This document shows positions 35,905 to 44,026 of a DNA stretch of 64,000 bases, in pieces (the first letter of the stretch is position 1; every line of letters starts with the position of its first letter). Where the stretch lies: assembly GCA_963705885.1 (NCBI GenBank), contig OY970120.1, forward strand, positions 1,302,001-1,366,000, written 5' to 3'. The notes below the pieces were generated by a model that ran no database searches, had not been told where the DNA came from, and worked only from the letters and a program-made list of their open reading frames with translations. The DNA comes from MFD01275-c22 sp963705885. Lineage in GTDB: Bacteria > Actinomycetota > Actinomycetes > JACCUZ01. A program made the position numbers and the translations under genes.

Positions 35905-37370
35905 GGTTGTCGCTGCCCGCGGGCCCGGACGAGGTCGCCGGTGCGAAGCCCGCGGGGGTCGCCCCATGGCCAGGCACCGCCCCTGGTGATCTGGGCGTTG
36001 CGGAAGAGCATCGGGTAGGTGCGGTCGGCGTCCGCTCCTGCCGGGGAGTCCTGGACCTGAAGGTGCAGGTGCGGCTCGTTCGAGTGGCCGTTGTTCCCGA
36101 CCGCGGCTAGCGGCTGACCGCGGCGCACGATGTCCCCCACCCGGACCGTGACGCTGTTCTGCTTGAGGTGGGCCATCGACACGTAGCGGCCGCCACCGAT
36201 GTCCTGCACCAGATGGTTGGCGTGGTCGCCGTTGGTGCCAGGGGGATTGTCGGGGTAGCCGTCGGTGACCTCGACGATCCGTCCGTCGGCCGGCGCCAGC
36301 ACCAGGGACCCGAAGCCCGGGTAGTCGGCCAGCGGGGCGCCACTTCCGCCCGTGTGGGTTCGCCCGTTCGCCCCGAGTCGCTGGAAGTCCACAGCGTTGC
36401 TCTCGTTCGGGGAGTGACCGTTGAGCAGGACGCTGCGGCCGCCGTTGAGCACAAACCACTCCCCGACCAGTGGTGAGTCGAGCACGACCGCATCGGTAGG
36501 CGGGGCGGATATCTGGACGAGCTGCATGGCGAGGAAGCCCGACAGCAGGGCCACGGCCACGTTGGTGGCCACGTAGACACGCCGGCGAGGGACGACCGCC
36601 AACGCCGCCAGCAGGACCAGGCCCGCGGCGAAGGCCGCGATCACGACGTCGAACTGGGCGACGGTCAAGGAGAACCCGATTCGTGCGAAGTGCATGCCAC
36701 CGGCGGCCACGACTCCACCGAGCAGCCCGCAGCACAGCCAGACGTTCAGGCTCTGCACCAGGTGGGCCCGGAGCTCCCGACGAAACGGGTGGCGCAGCAG
36801 CCCGAGCTCGATCCGCCCCCGGCGAGCACCCCACGCCCGCGACGCCGCCACTACGAGAGGCAGCACGACACACACCACGGCCACTGCGTAGGGCCACACC
36901 CCCCTGTCGTGGTAAAGGTAGGTGAAGGTCACCAGCCCCCAGATGGCCAGGATGAGGCTGCGCTTCGTGACCACGATAGTGCGATCACGGGCCGCGTCGC
37001 CGGCGGAGTTCTGGAGCGCGAGCGGCATGGCGATCAGCGCCCCGGCGATCACCACGAGCGTCAACGGCGTCAGCTCGAGGTGCCACAGCGAGAACCAGGC
37101 GAAGAGCGCCATCATGGCGGCAGCCAGACCGAGATTGCGCGGGGTGAGCCTGACCGACCGTCCGGTTTCCGCCTCGTCGGAATCGGTACTGAAGGCGAGC
37201 AGCAGACCGAACGGAATCAGACCGAACGGTCCGAGGACCAGCACAGCAGCAACGAATACGACCACCGCTAGGACGGTCAAGACCAGTCCTCGCCGGACCC
37301 CGGGCTGTCGGGCTGGCTCAGCGGGCGGCTGTGAAGGTGGTCCGGCGAGCAGGACCTGGGGGGTCGACAT
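35901..37370 (-). CDS. Multi-pass membrane protein with C-terminal M23-like peptidase domain
   Basis: The 489-residue protein has about seven to eight hydrophobic helices in its first 300 residues and then an extracellular LytM/M23-type domain. Visible marks are LNGHSPNESNAVDF, LVLAPADGRIVEV, YVSMAHLKQNSV, VGNNGHSNEPHLHLQVQD. The HxH pair is intact, but the first motif has Ser where HxxxD would have His, so the zinc site may be altered or use an upstream His. It could cleave peptidoglycan or only bind it. It lies three bases after a DJ-1/PfpI remnant and overlaps the alpha/beta hydrolase gene. Confidence 0.8.
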   Translation of the reverse strand: MSTPQVLLAGPPSQPPAEPARQPGVRRGLVLTVLAVVVFVAAVLVLGPFGLIPFGLLLAFSTDSDEAETGRSVRLTPRNLGLAAAMMALFAWFSLWHLELTPLTLVVIAGALIAMPLALQNSAGDAARDRTIVVTKRSLILAIWGLVTFTYLYHDRGVWPYAVAVVCVVLPLVVAASRAWGARRGRIELGLLRHPFRRELRAHLVQSLNVWLCCGLLGGVVAAGGMHFARIGFSLTVAQFDVVIAAFAAGLVLLAALAVVPRRRVYVATNVAVALLSGFLAMQLVQISAPPTDAVVLDSPLVGEWFVLNGGRSVLLNGHSPNESNAVDFQRLGANGRTHTGGSGAPLADYPGFGSLVLAPADGRIVEVTDGYPDNPPGTNGDHANHLVQDIGGGRYVSMAHLKQNSVTVRVGDIVRRGQPLAAVGNNGHSNEPHLHLQVQDSPAGADADRTYPMLFRNAQITRGGAWPWGDPRGLRTGDLVRARGQRQP

Positions 37371-37373
37371 GTG

Positions 37374-37583
37374 CTAGCTCCTGTGTGCGTAGTAGGCGTG
37401 CACGAGCCCGCCGATCTGGGCTGGCGCTCTTGCCGGGGACCCGGCGCCGAACGGGGGTTCGGGGTCGTACTGGATGGACAGCTGCAGCGCTTGGGCCACC
37501 GCGGGGCCGTGGGTGAGACCCACCAGGGTCAGGGCCATGTCGATGCCGGCGGAGAGAGCCGCCGGTTGCGGCCGGTCCCTGGT
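37374..37583 (-). pseudogene. C-terminal remnant of a DJ-1/PfpI family gene
   Basis: The minus frame reads ALSAGIDMALTLVGLTHGPA, the conserved C-terminal motif of DJ-1/PfpI proteins such as isocyanide hydratase and GlxA-type regulators, and ends LVHAYYAHRS at 37374. Upstream the frame meets a stop at 37584-37586 after only 69 codons, while a complete domain needs about 180. The stop codon lies three bases before the M23-like start, so the gene once headed this operon. Confidence 0.65.
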
Positions 37584-37608
37584 TCATGACCGGAAGGTAG
37601 GAGCGGAT

Positions 37609-37639
37609 GTGGTGAGTGGGGATCACCACACCTGGTGAT
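37609..37639. promoter_or_regulatory. Overlapping inverted repeats, possible operator
   Basis: GTGGTGA (37609), TCACCAC (37623) and TGGTGAT (37633) make two overlapping dyads, the second with a four-base spacer (ATCACCACACCTGGTGAT). It lies upstream of the DJ-1 remnant and its operon and looks like a repressor binding site. Confidence 0.35.
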
Positions 37640-38292
37640 TGATGCGATGAATCGGGTCCCACGACGCGATCTGGCGCGCCGAATGCGGCCCCGATGCGGT
37701 CCTGGCCCTTGTGGCCGATGAACGGGAGGTAGACCCCGCCGATGATGTGCAGTACACGAACCGTCCGCGCGTCGGGCATGCGTGCGTCCTCACGAGGCGC
37801 CCGGGCGTCCCGCAAGACGAACCGCAACTGACGAACGCGCATGTCAACAGGGTGAGGCGCCGTCACGTCGAGGCAGTCGTCGCCGGATAGCCCGTCCCGA
37901 AGCCGTCCCGGGACGCATGGGGCATCCGGACAAATGTCGAGCAACACGCAGGGCGCGCCCGAGAACGAATGGTCCCAATGGCGCGGAGCAACTCGACGAC
38001 TCGGCCCACGGACTTCCATCGCGGTTGGCCTGGCGCCCGCGGCGGCCTCGCATAGTCAACTGCGGGCCGCATACCGATGCGTCCCCCGAAGCACCCGCAG
38101 TCCGACATGGGCGGACGTTCTTCGCCGCCTTCCAGCCTGCGTCATAGTGGGCGGAGTGAAGCGGCTCAGTTCACCCGTCCCGGCGACGTAGGCGGTTATG
38201 TCGCCCTCGGGCCGAGCGAACAGAACCGTCACTACTTCGCAGTCGGGCATCGCCCATTGGTCACGCCTGCCTACTGGACCTGCCGCGCCAAC
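37640..38292. other. 653-base stretch without a recognisable gene
   Basis: Short frames exist on both strands, but none has a family motif, good ribosome-binding site or typical composition. It probably holds decayed sequence between the accessory region and the conserved block starting with the DUF5667 gene. Confidence 0.5.
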
Positions 38293-39486
38293 TCAGCAGG
38301 ACGTCAGCGGCGGTACGGGGACGCAGGGGAGCGGCAGGGGCGACGTCGCGGACGTGGGAGTCACGGTCGGCAGGGGCGTTGGCGCGACGCTCGGCAGGGG
38401 CGTGGGGGAGATGCTCGGCAGGGGTGACGTGACCGACCCGACCGGCGGCAGCGAGGCCTTGGTCCCGCCCCCGAGCTTCGGCGTCGACCCGGAGCCGGAC
38501 GTGGATCCTTCCGACGACCCGCCGCCGACGCCGGGCAATGCGTCGAGGAGATCGGTGCCACCGGACTCGGTGCCTCCCGCGACCGCGGGCACATCACCGG
38601 CCCCGGCGAGCGAGGTGCCGCCGGAAGAAGCCGCGTGGTCGCTGCGTCTGCTCTCCGCCCAGCCGTCCCGCGACGTCGAGGACACGTCCTGCACGCTCAC
38701 GCCCAGCACCGCGACCGACCGCGCGCCGAGCACCGCGCCGGTCTCGGTCGCGATCCGCGCGAGCTCGTCGAGCTGAGCCTGCACCCGCGCCCGCAGCGAC
38801 GGGTCGAGCACGGAGAGCAGGTCGTCGAGGCGCACCCGCTGGTCGGCGACGAAGCGGTCGAGCAGCAGCACCGGCTCGGGGTCGCCGGTCTCGCGGTAGA
38901 CGTCGGTCAGCTCGGTGGTGCCCAGAGCGGTGGAGCGCGCCATGTCTTCGAGCGTCGCGTCGATCCGCGCACGCGTTCCGGCCTCGCTCGCCGACGACGA
39001 CGCGGCCAGCGCCTCGACCTCGCCGAGGCGGGCGTCGGCCTGCTCGAGGTGCTCGCGGCCGCGGGAGAGGTCCGAGCCGGCGAGGGCGAGCTGGACGTCC
39101 TCGACCTGGCGCTTGAGCCCGTACAGCATGTCGCCGGGCAGGGCCTGCGTGCTGGCCGCGACAGCACCGCCGCCGGCGACCACCGAGGTCAGGGCCACGG
39201 CCGCGACGGCCGTCCGCCACCGCCGACGCGGGGCGACCTCGACCGAGGAGTGCGACCGCGGCGCCGGGACCGTCGGCGTGCGGGTGGCCGCCTCGGCCAC
39301 CAGGCGCTCGCGCAGCGCGGCGCGGAAGTCGGGGGAGGGCGCGTGCTGGGCAGGGGCGAGGCTGCGGGCGAGCGCCACCAGGTCGGCGAGCTCGTGGTCG
39401 GCCGGCGTGCGCCCGCCGTCGAGCAGCGCGGCGAACTCCTCGGCCTCACGGCGCGAGGGCCCGACGATCCCCGTGAACACGCTCAT
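38293..39486 (-). CDS. DUF5667 membrane-anchored protein, likely partner of the adjacent sigma factor
   Basis: The 397-residue protein has a short cytoplasmic N terminus (residues 1-85) and one membrane helix (TAVAAVALTSVVAGGGAVAA). The external DUF5667 region follows, with LPGDMLYGLKRQVEDVQLAL, coiled and helical, and then a Ser/Gly/Pro-rich tail with TPLPSVAPTPLPTVTPT. I chose ATG 39486 because AGAGGGGG lies before it. It follows the BldN-like sigma gene by 106 bases, the place of anti-sigma RsbN in Streptomyces, so an anti-sigma role is a reasonable inference. Confidence 0.8.
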   Translation of the reverse strand: MSVFTGIVGPSRREAEEFAALLDGGRTPADHELADLVALARSLAPAQHAPSPDFRAALRERLVAEAATRTPTVPAPRSHSSVEVAPRRRWRTAVAAVALTSVVAGGGAVAASTQALPGDMLYGLKRQVEDVQLALAGSDLSRGREHLEQADARLGEVEALAASSSASEAGTRARIDATLEDMARSTALGTTELTDVYRETGDPEPVLLLDRFVADQRVRLDDLLSVLDPSLRARVQAQLDELARIATETGAVLGARSVAVLGVSVQDVSSTSRDGWAESRRSDHAASSGGTSLAGAGDVPAVAGGTESGGTDLLDALPGVGGGSSEGSTSGSGSTPKLGGGTKASLPPVGSVTSPLPSISPTPLPSVAPTPLPTVTPTSATSPLPLPCVPVPPLTSC

Positions 39487-39592
39487 CCCCCGGCACCCCC
39501 TCTGCCATCTCGTCCGCCGACCGGTGCCGGCGTTGCCCTCGTGCACGGACAACGACCGGCGGGGCCGCCGGTTACGGGGTGTCGGGACAAGA

Positions 39593-40333
39593 TCACCGAG
39601 CACCCTCCGGCATGAGCTGGGCGAGCGCGCGTACGGCGCGGAGCTGGAGCTGCTTGACCGCCCCCTCGGAGCGCTTCATGACCTTCGCCGTCTCGGCGAC
39701 GGAGAGCCCTTGCAGGAAGCGCATCACGATGCACTCCTGCTGCTCGGCCTTGAGCTGGCGCACCGCGTCGATGAGCACGGCGCTCTGCAGGCGGCGCATC
39801 ACCTCGTCCTCGATGCCGTCGTCGGCGCGGTCGGCGTCGAGCATGTCGGCCGTGCTGACCTCGAGGCGGAACCGGCTGGACTTCACGTGGTCGGTCACCA
39901 GGTTGCGCGCGATGGTGACGAACCAGGCGCCGATGTCCTTGCCCTGCCAGGTGAAGGAGTCGATGCGGCGCAGGGCCCGCAGGAACGTCTCGGACGTCAG
40001 GTCCTCGGCCAGGGCGTGCGACCCGACGCGGTAGTAGAGGTAGCGGTAGATCGAGTCGACGTAGGCGTCGTAGACCTGGCCGAAGGCCTCGGCGTCGCCC
40101 TCCTGGGCCAGCGTCACGAGGGCCGCGATGCGCGCCTTCTCGGGGTCGTCGCCGTCGGGGACGCCACCCCCGCGCCGGCCGGTGCCGGGCCCGGAAGGCG
40201 CCTGCGCCGTGGCCAGAGCGATGCCGAGCTCGGTGGCGACGAGGGCGCGCAGCTCGGAGAGGGCCACCGGGGCGACCGGCCAGCCGGTCGCGACCTGCGC
40301 GCCGGGCGCGGTGCAGGCAAGAAGTGGCTGCAC
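39593..40333 (-). CDS. ECF sigma factor, BldN-like, with N-terminal extension
   Basis: The 246-residue sigma factor has region 2 (GDAEAFGQVYDAYVDSIYRY then LTSETFLRALRRIDSFTWQG and WFVTIARNLVTDHVKSSRFR) and region 4 (QQECIVMRFLQGLSVAETAK). The SETFLRALRRI, FTWQG and SSRFRLEVST stretches closely resemble Streptomyces BldN. About 75 residues precede region 2, and BldN has a comparable proteolysed pro-region. GTG at 40333 was chosen because GGAGGGAGG lies just upstream. It pairs with the DUF5667 gene and lies in the bldN-rex-hem neighbourhood. Confidence 0.88.
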   Translation of the reverse strand: MQPLLACTAPGAQVATGWPVAPVALSELRALVATELGIALATAQAPSGPGTGRRGGGVPDGDDPEKARIAALVTLAQEGDAEAFGQVYDAYVDSIYRYLYYRVGSHALAEDLTSETFLRALRRIDSFTWQGKDIGAWFVTIARNLVTDHVKSSRFRLEVSTADMLDADRADDGIEDEVMRRLQSAVLIDAVRQLKAEQQECIVMRFLQGLSVAETAKVMKRSEGAVKQLQLRAVRALAQLMPEGAR

Positions 40334-40492
40334 AGAGCCCTCCCTCCGGCACGGGGTCGAGAAGCGTCCTACCCGCCGAGCGGGTGTGACGAACGTCTCG
40401 GGCGGCGCTCGACCGTACCGGCGTAGCGGGAGGGCGGCCAAATCATGACGTGTCCCGACCTGTCCGGGCGTCCCAGCGGCCCCAGGAGCCTC

Positions 40493-41353
40493 TCAGCGGC
40501 CCTTCCGCCGCGCCGAGACGGCCGCCGCGAACGCCCCCGCGGCCGCCCCGAGCCCGGCGGCGGTGGGCACGCCGACCTTCGCGGCCTTGCGCCCGGTCCG
40601 GTAGTCGCGCACCCGCCAGCCGTGCTCCTTGGCGTGCGCGCGCAGCCTGCTGTCCGGGTTGATGGCGCAGGGCTGGCCGACGAGGGACAGCATCGGGATG
40701 TCGTTGGCCGAGTCGGAGTAGGCCGCGCAGGCCGAGAGGTCGAGCCGCTCGCGCTCGGCCAGCGAACGTACGGCCTCGGCCTTGGCCTCCCCGTGCAGGA
40801 TCTCGCCCACCAGCCGCCCGGTGTAGACCCCGTCGACGGTCTCCGAGACGGTGCCCAGCGCCCCGGTCAGGCCGAGCCGGTGGGCGATCACCGTGGCCAC
40901 CTCGATCGGGGTCGCGGTGACCAGCCACACCCTCTGCCCCGCGTCCAGGTGCATCTGGGCCAGCGCCCGGGTGCCCGGCCAGACCTTGGCCTCCATGACG
41001 TCGTCGAACACCTCCTCGCCGATCGCGGTCAGCTCGGCGACGCTGTGGCCGGCCGCGAAGGACAGCGCGGTCTCCTGCGCGTCGGCGACGGTGCCCATGT
41101 GCTCGGTGCCCAGCACCCGGAACCTGGCCTGGGCCCACGCGAAGCGCGCGATGTCGCGGGCGGTGAAGAAGTCGCGGGCGTAGAGGCCGCGGGCGAGGTG
41201 GAACAGCGACGCGCCCTGCATGACCGTGTTGTCCACGTCGAAGAAGGCGGCCGCGTGGCGGTCGACCGGCACGTCGAGGGCCGCCTCCAGCTCGGTCGCA
41301 GCCGCGGCGGCGGCCTCGCCGGCCGCGCTCGCTCGTGGGTCTCGCCTCGCCAT
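40493..41353 (-). CDS. HAD-IB family hydrolase (SerB1-like)
   Basis: The 286-residue enzyme has HAD motif I FFDVDNTVMQG (nucleophile Asp and second Asp), motif II VTATPIEVA, and motif III/IV AYSDSANDIPML. It should dephosphorylate phosphoserine or a related phosphate ester. A hydrophobic, Ala-rich C-terminal tail may touch the membrane. It is divergent from the acyl-CoA ligase with 36 bases between starts. TAGATT lies eight bases before its ATG, so a leaderless transcript is likely. Confidence 0.88.
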   Translation of the reverse strand: MARRDPRASAAGEAAAAAATELEAALDVPVDRHAAAFFDVDNTVMQGASLFHLARGLYARDFFTARDIARFAWAQARFRVLGTEHMGTVADAQETALSFAAGHSVAELTAIGEEVFDDVMEAKVWPGTRALAQMHLDAGQRVWLVTATPIEVATVIAHRLGLTGALGTVSETVDGVYTGRLVGEILHGEAKAEAVRSLAERERLDLSACAAYSDSANDIPMLSLVGQPCAINPDSRLRAHAKEHGWRVRDYRTGRKAAKVGVPTAAGLGAAAGAFAAAVSARRKGR

Positions 41354-41389
41354 GACGAGCCAATCTATTGCCTGTGCGAGACTGCCGAC

Positions 41390-42919
41390 GTGCCCGTACC
41401 GGACGCCGGCAACCTCGCCGACCTGGTCCGCCAGGCCGCGGCCGGGCGCGGCGACCGTGCCGCGCTGCTGCACATCCCCGACGGCACCGACGAGGCGGTC
41501 ACGACGACCTGGGCCGAGCTCGACCGCGACGTCGACGCGGCCGCGGCCGGGCTGCGGGACCAGCTGCACCTGCGCGACGGCGACCGGGTCGCGATCGCGC
41601 TGACCAACAGCCCCGGTTTCGTCACGGCCTACTTCGCGGTCCTGCGGGCCGGGCTCGTCGCCGTGCCGGTCAACACCGGATACACCGCGCCCGAGGTGGC
41701 CCGGCTGCTCTCCGACGCCGACGTCCACGTCGTGCTCTGCGACGACACGACGACGCCGGTCGTCGAGGAGGCCGTCGCGGGCACGTCACGGGTGCACGTC
41801 GACCCGGCCGGGCTCGACTCGGTCGTCGCCGCCGGCCGGTCGGCCGGTCCCCAGGACCCGCGCGGCGGGGGCGAGGGGCTCGCCGTGCTGATGTTCACCT
41901 CCGGCACGAGCGGGCGCCCGCGCGGCGCGATGCTCAGCCACCGCGCGATGCTGGCCAACCTCGCGCAGTGCCGGCGCCTCGAGCCCGCGCCGATGCAGCC
42001 CGACGACGTCGTGCTCCTCGTGCTGCCGCTGTTCCACGTCTACGGGCTCAACGCCGGGCTCGGGATGGTCGCGGCCACCGGCGCGACCGCGCTGCTCGCC
42101 GAGCGCTTCGACCCCGCGACGACCCTCGCGACGGCCGTCCGGCACGGCGTGACCAACATCCCGGGCGCCCCGCCGATGTTCGCCGCCTGGTCCCGCAGCG
42201 ACGACGGCGAGGCCCTGCGGGACGTACGACTCCTGGTGTCCGGCGCGTCGCCGCTGCCCCCCGCGGTCATCGAGACGGTGCGTACGCGCACCGGCCGCAC
42301 GGTCCACGAGGGCTACGGCCTGACCGAGTGCGCCCCGGTGGTGTCGAGCACCCTGGCCTCCGCGCAGGCCAAGCCGGGGTCCGTCGGCCGCTCGGTCCCC
42401 GGCGTCGAGGTCAGCCTGCGTGACGAGCGCGGTGACGACGTCCTCGACGGCGACCCGGGGGAGGTCTGGGTCCGCGGCGACAACCTGTTCAGCGGCTACT
42501 GGCCCGACGGCGCCGACGGCCCCGGCGCCGACGGCTGGTGGGCGACCGGCGACGTGGCCTACGCCGACGGCGACGGCGACCTGTTCCTCGTCGACCGGCG
42601 CAAGGAGATGGTGCTGGTCAGCGGGTTCAACGTCTACCCGCGCGAGGTGGAGGACGCCCTGGTCCAGCACCCCGACGTGGCGGAGGCGGCCGTGATCTCC
42701 GTGCCGCACCCGGACACGGGCGAGGCGGTCAAGGCCTTCGTCGTGGCGCGGCCGGGGGCGACCCTCACGCCCGAGGACGTGAGCGCGCACGCGGCCACCC
42801 GGCTGGCCCGCTTCAAGCGGCCCGCCGAGGTCGAGGTCGTCGAGGCCCTGCCGCACTCGGCGACCGGGAAGGTCGCGAAGGGCCGCCTGCGTGAGGACCT
42901 CGAGGACGGCACGGCGTGA
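41390..42919 (+). CDS. AMP-dependent acyl-CoA synthetase/ligase
   Basis: The 509-residue ANL enzyme activates a carboxylic acid as acyl-AMP and then acyl-CoA. It has the P-loop-like MFTSGTSGRPRGAMLSH, GYGLTECAPVVSS, the hinge segment VDRRKEMVLVSGFNVYPREV and catalytic Lys in LPHSATGKVAK. GTG 41390 was chosen since the domain begins directly after it; the frame stays open far upstream but there it is antisense to the HAD gene. It overlaps the glutaredoxin-like gene by four bases. Its substrate is unknown, probably a fatty acid. Confidence 0.9.
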   Translation: MPVPDAGNLADLVRQAAAGRGDRAALLHIPDGTDEAVTTTWAELDRDVDAAAAGLRDQLHLRDGDRVAIALTNSPGFVTAYFAVLRAGLVAVPVNTGYTAPEVARLLSDADVHVVLCDDTTTPVVEEAVAGTSRVHVDPAGLDSVVAAGRSAGPQDPRGGGEGLAVLMFTSGTSGRPRGAMLSHRAMLANLAQCRRLEPAPMQPDDVVLLVLPLFHVYGLNAGLGMVAATGATALLAERFDPATTLATAVRHGVTNIPGAPPMFAAWSRSDDGEALRDVRLLVSGASPLPPAVIETVRTRTGRTVHEGYGLTECAPVVSSTLASAQAKPGSVGRSVPGVEVSLRDERGDDVLDGDPGEVWVRGDNLFSGYWPDGADGPGADGWWATGDVAYADGDGDLFLVDRRKEMVLVSGFNVYPREVEDALVQHPDVAEAAVISVPHPDTGEAVKAFVVARPGATLTPEDVSAHAATRLARFKRPAEVEVVEALPHSATGKVAKGRLREDLEDGTA

Positions 42920-43155
42920 CCGCGCGGGTCACCCTGGTCGGCAAGCCCGGCTGCCACCTCTGCGACGAGGCGCGGGAGGTGGTCGCCCGGGTCACCGCCG
43001 ACCTCGGCGAGACCTTCGAGGAGGTCTCGATCCTCGACGACCCCGGCCTGCACGAGCGCTACTGGGAGCAGATCCCGGTCACGCTCGTCGACGGCGAGCA
43101 GCACGACTTCTGGCGGGTCGACGAGCACCGGCTCCGCGCGGCCCTGACGCGCTGA
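42916..43155 (+). CDS. Glutaredoxin-family protein
   Basis: This 79-residue thioredoxin-fold protein has the redox pair in GKPGCHLCDEA and the cis-Pro in QIPVTLVDG. It starts with GTG inside the ligase stop (GTGA overlap) and precedes the Rex operator. The same small protein is found before rex/hemA in related genomes. It likely handles thiol-disulfide exchange with mycothiol or a protein partner. Confidence 0.88.
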   Translation: MTARVTLVGKPGCHLCDEAREVVARVTADLGETFEEVSILDDPGLHERYWEQIPVTLVDGEQHDFWRVDEHRLRAALTR

Positions 43156-43178
43156 TTTGGGGCGCGTCCACGCTCACT

Positions 43179-43196
43179 TTGTGCTCACGTTCACAA
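43179..43196 (+). promoter_or_regulatory. Rex operator (ROP) before rex-hemACDB
   Basis: TTGTGCTCACGTTCACAA matches the Rex consensus TTGTGAANNNNTTCACAA in the whole right arm and five of seven left-arm bases. A TAGCCT at 43203-43208 is a plausible -10, and the operator would cover the -35. Rex bound here would repress its own operon when NADH is low. Confidence 0.8.
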
Positions 43197-43255
43197 GCGC
43201 ATAGCCTGGCGCTCGCCCGGGTGGCGACCGACTGCCCGGGGGCGAGTGGAGAGCT

Positions 43256-44026
43256 GTGACGACCCCTGAGCCGAGCGCCGTGCGCCGAGCGCGCTCCGCG
43301 CGCAGCCGCGGTGGCCACGCCCGGGCGGGGATCCCGGATGCCACCGTCGCCCGGCTGCCCGTCTACCTGCGGGCGCTCGGCGCGCTCTCCGACGAGGGCG
43401 TGACCACCGTCTCCTCCGAGGAGCTCGCGACGGCCGCCGGGGTCAACTCCGCCAAGCTGCGCAAGGACCTGTCCTACCTCGGCTCCTACGGCACGCGCGG
43501 CGTCGGCTACGACGTCGACTACCTCATCTACCAGGTCTCCCGCGAGCTCGGCCTGACCCAGGACTGGCCGGTCGTCATCGTCGGGCTCGGCAACCTCGGC
43601 CACGCCCTGGCCAACTACGGCGGGTTCGCCTCGCGCGGCTTCGCCATCCGGGCGCTCGTCGACGCCGACCCCGAGACGGTCGGCACCGAGGTCGCCGGCC
43701 TCGAGGTCAGCCCGCTCGACCAGCTCGAGGAGGTCGTGCGCTCCCGCGGCGTGGCCATCGCGGTCATCGCGACCCCGGCCACGGTCGCCCAGGACGTGTG
43801 CGACCGGCTCGTCGCCGCCGGCGTGAGCAGCATCCTCAACTTCGCGCCCAGCGTCCTCGCCGTGCCCGACCACGTCGAGGTGCGCAAGGTCGACATGTCC
43901 ATCGAGCTGCAGATCCTCGCCTTCCACGAGCAGCAGAAGGTGACCACGGGCCTCGTCGCCGGCGCGCTCGCCGAGACCGTGCCCGAGCCCCTCGACGAGC
44001 TCGCCCGGGTGGTGGGCGCCGAGTGA
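43256..44026 (+). CDS. rex: Redox-sensing transcriptional repressor Rex
   Basis: The 256-residue repressor has an N-terminal winged helix (TVARLPVYLRALGALSDEGV, GVNSAKLRKDLSYLGSYGTRG) and an NAD(H)-binding Rossmann domain (VVIVGLGNLGHALANYGGF). A C-terminal domain-swap helix follows. It senses the NADH/NAD+ ratio and leaves DNA when NADH is high, de-repressing respiratory genes. GTG at 43256 follows a GGAG. It overlaps hemA by GTGA, so it heads the rex-hem operon, as in Streptomyces. Confidence 0.97.
   Translation: MTTPEPSAVRRARSARSRGGHARAGIPDATVARLPVYLRALGALSDEGVTTVSSEELATAAGVNSAKLRKDLSYLGSYGTRGVGYDVDYLIYQVSRELGLTQDWPVVIVGLGNLGHALANYGGFASRGFAIRALVDADPETVGTEVAGLEVSPLDQLEEVVRSRGVAIAVIATPATVAQDVCDRLVAAGVSSILNFAPSVLAVPDHVEVRKVDMSIELQILAFHEQQKVTTGLVAGALAETVPEPLDELARVVGAE

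Noticed and set aside
8088..38292. Integrated prophage or conjugative element
   Set aside because: Apart from the broken recombinase there are no phage structural, replication or transfer genes, and no tRNA flanked by direct repeats was seen at the borders.
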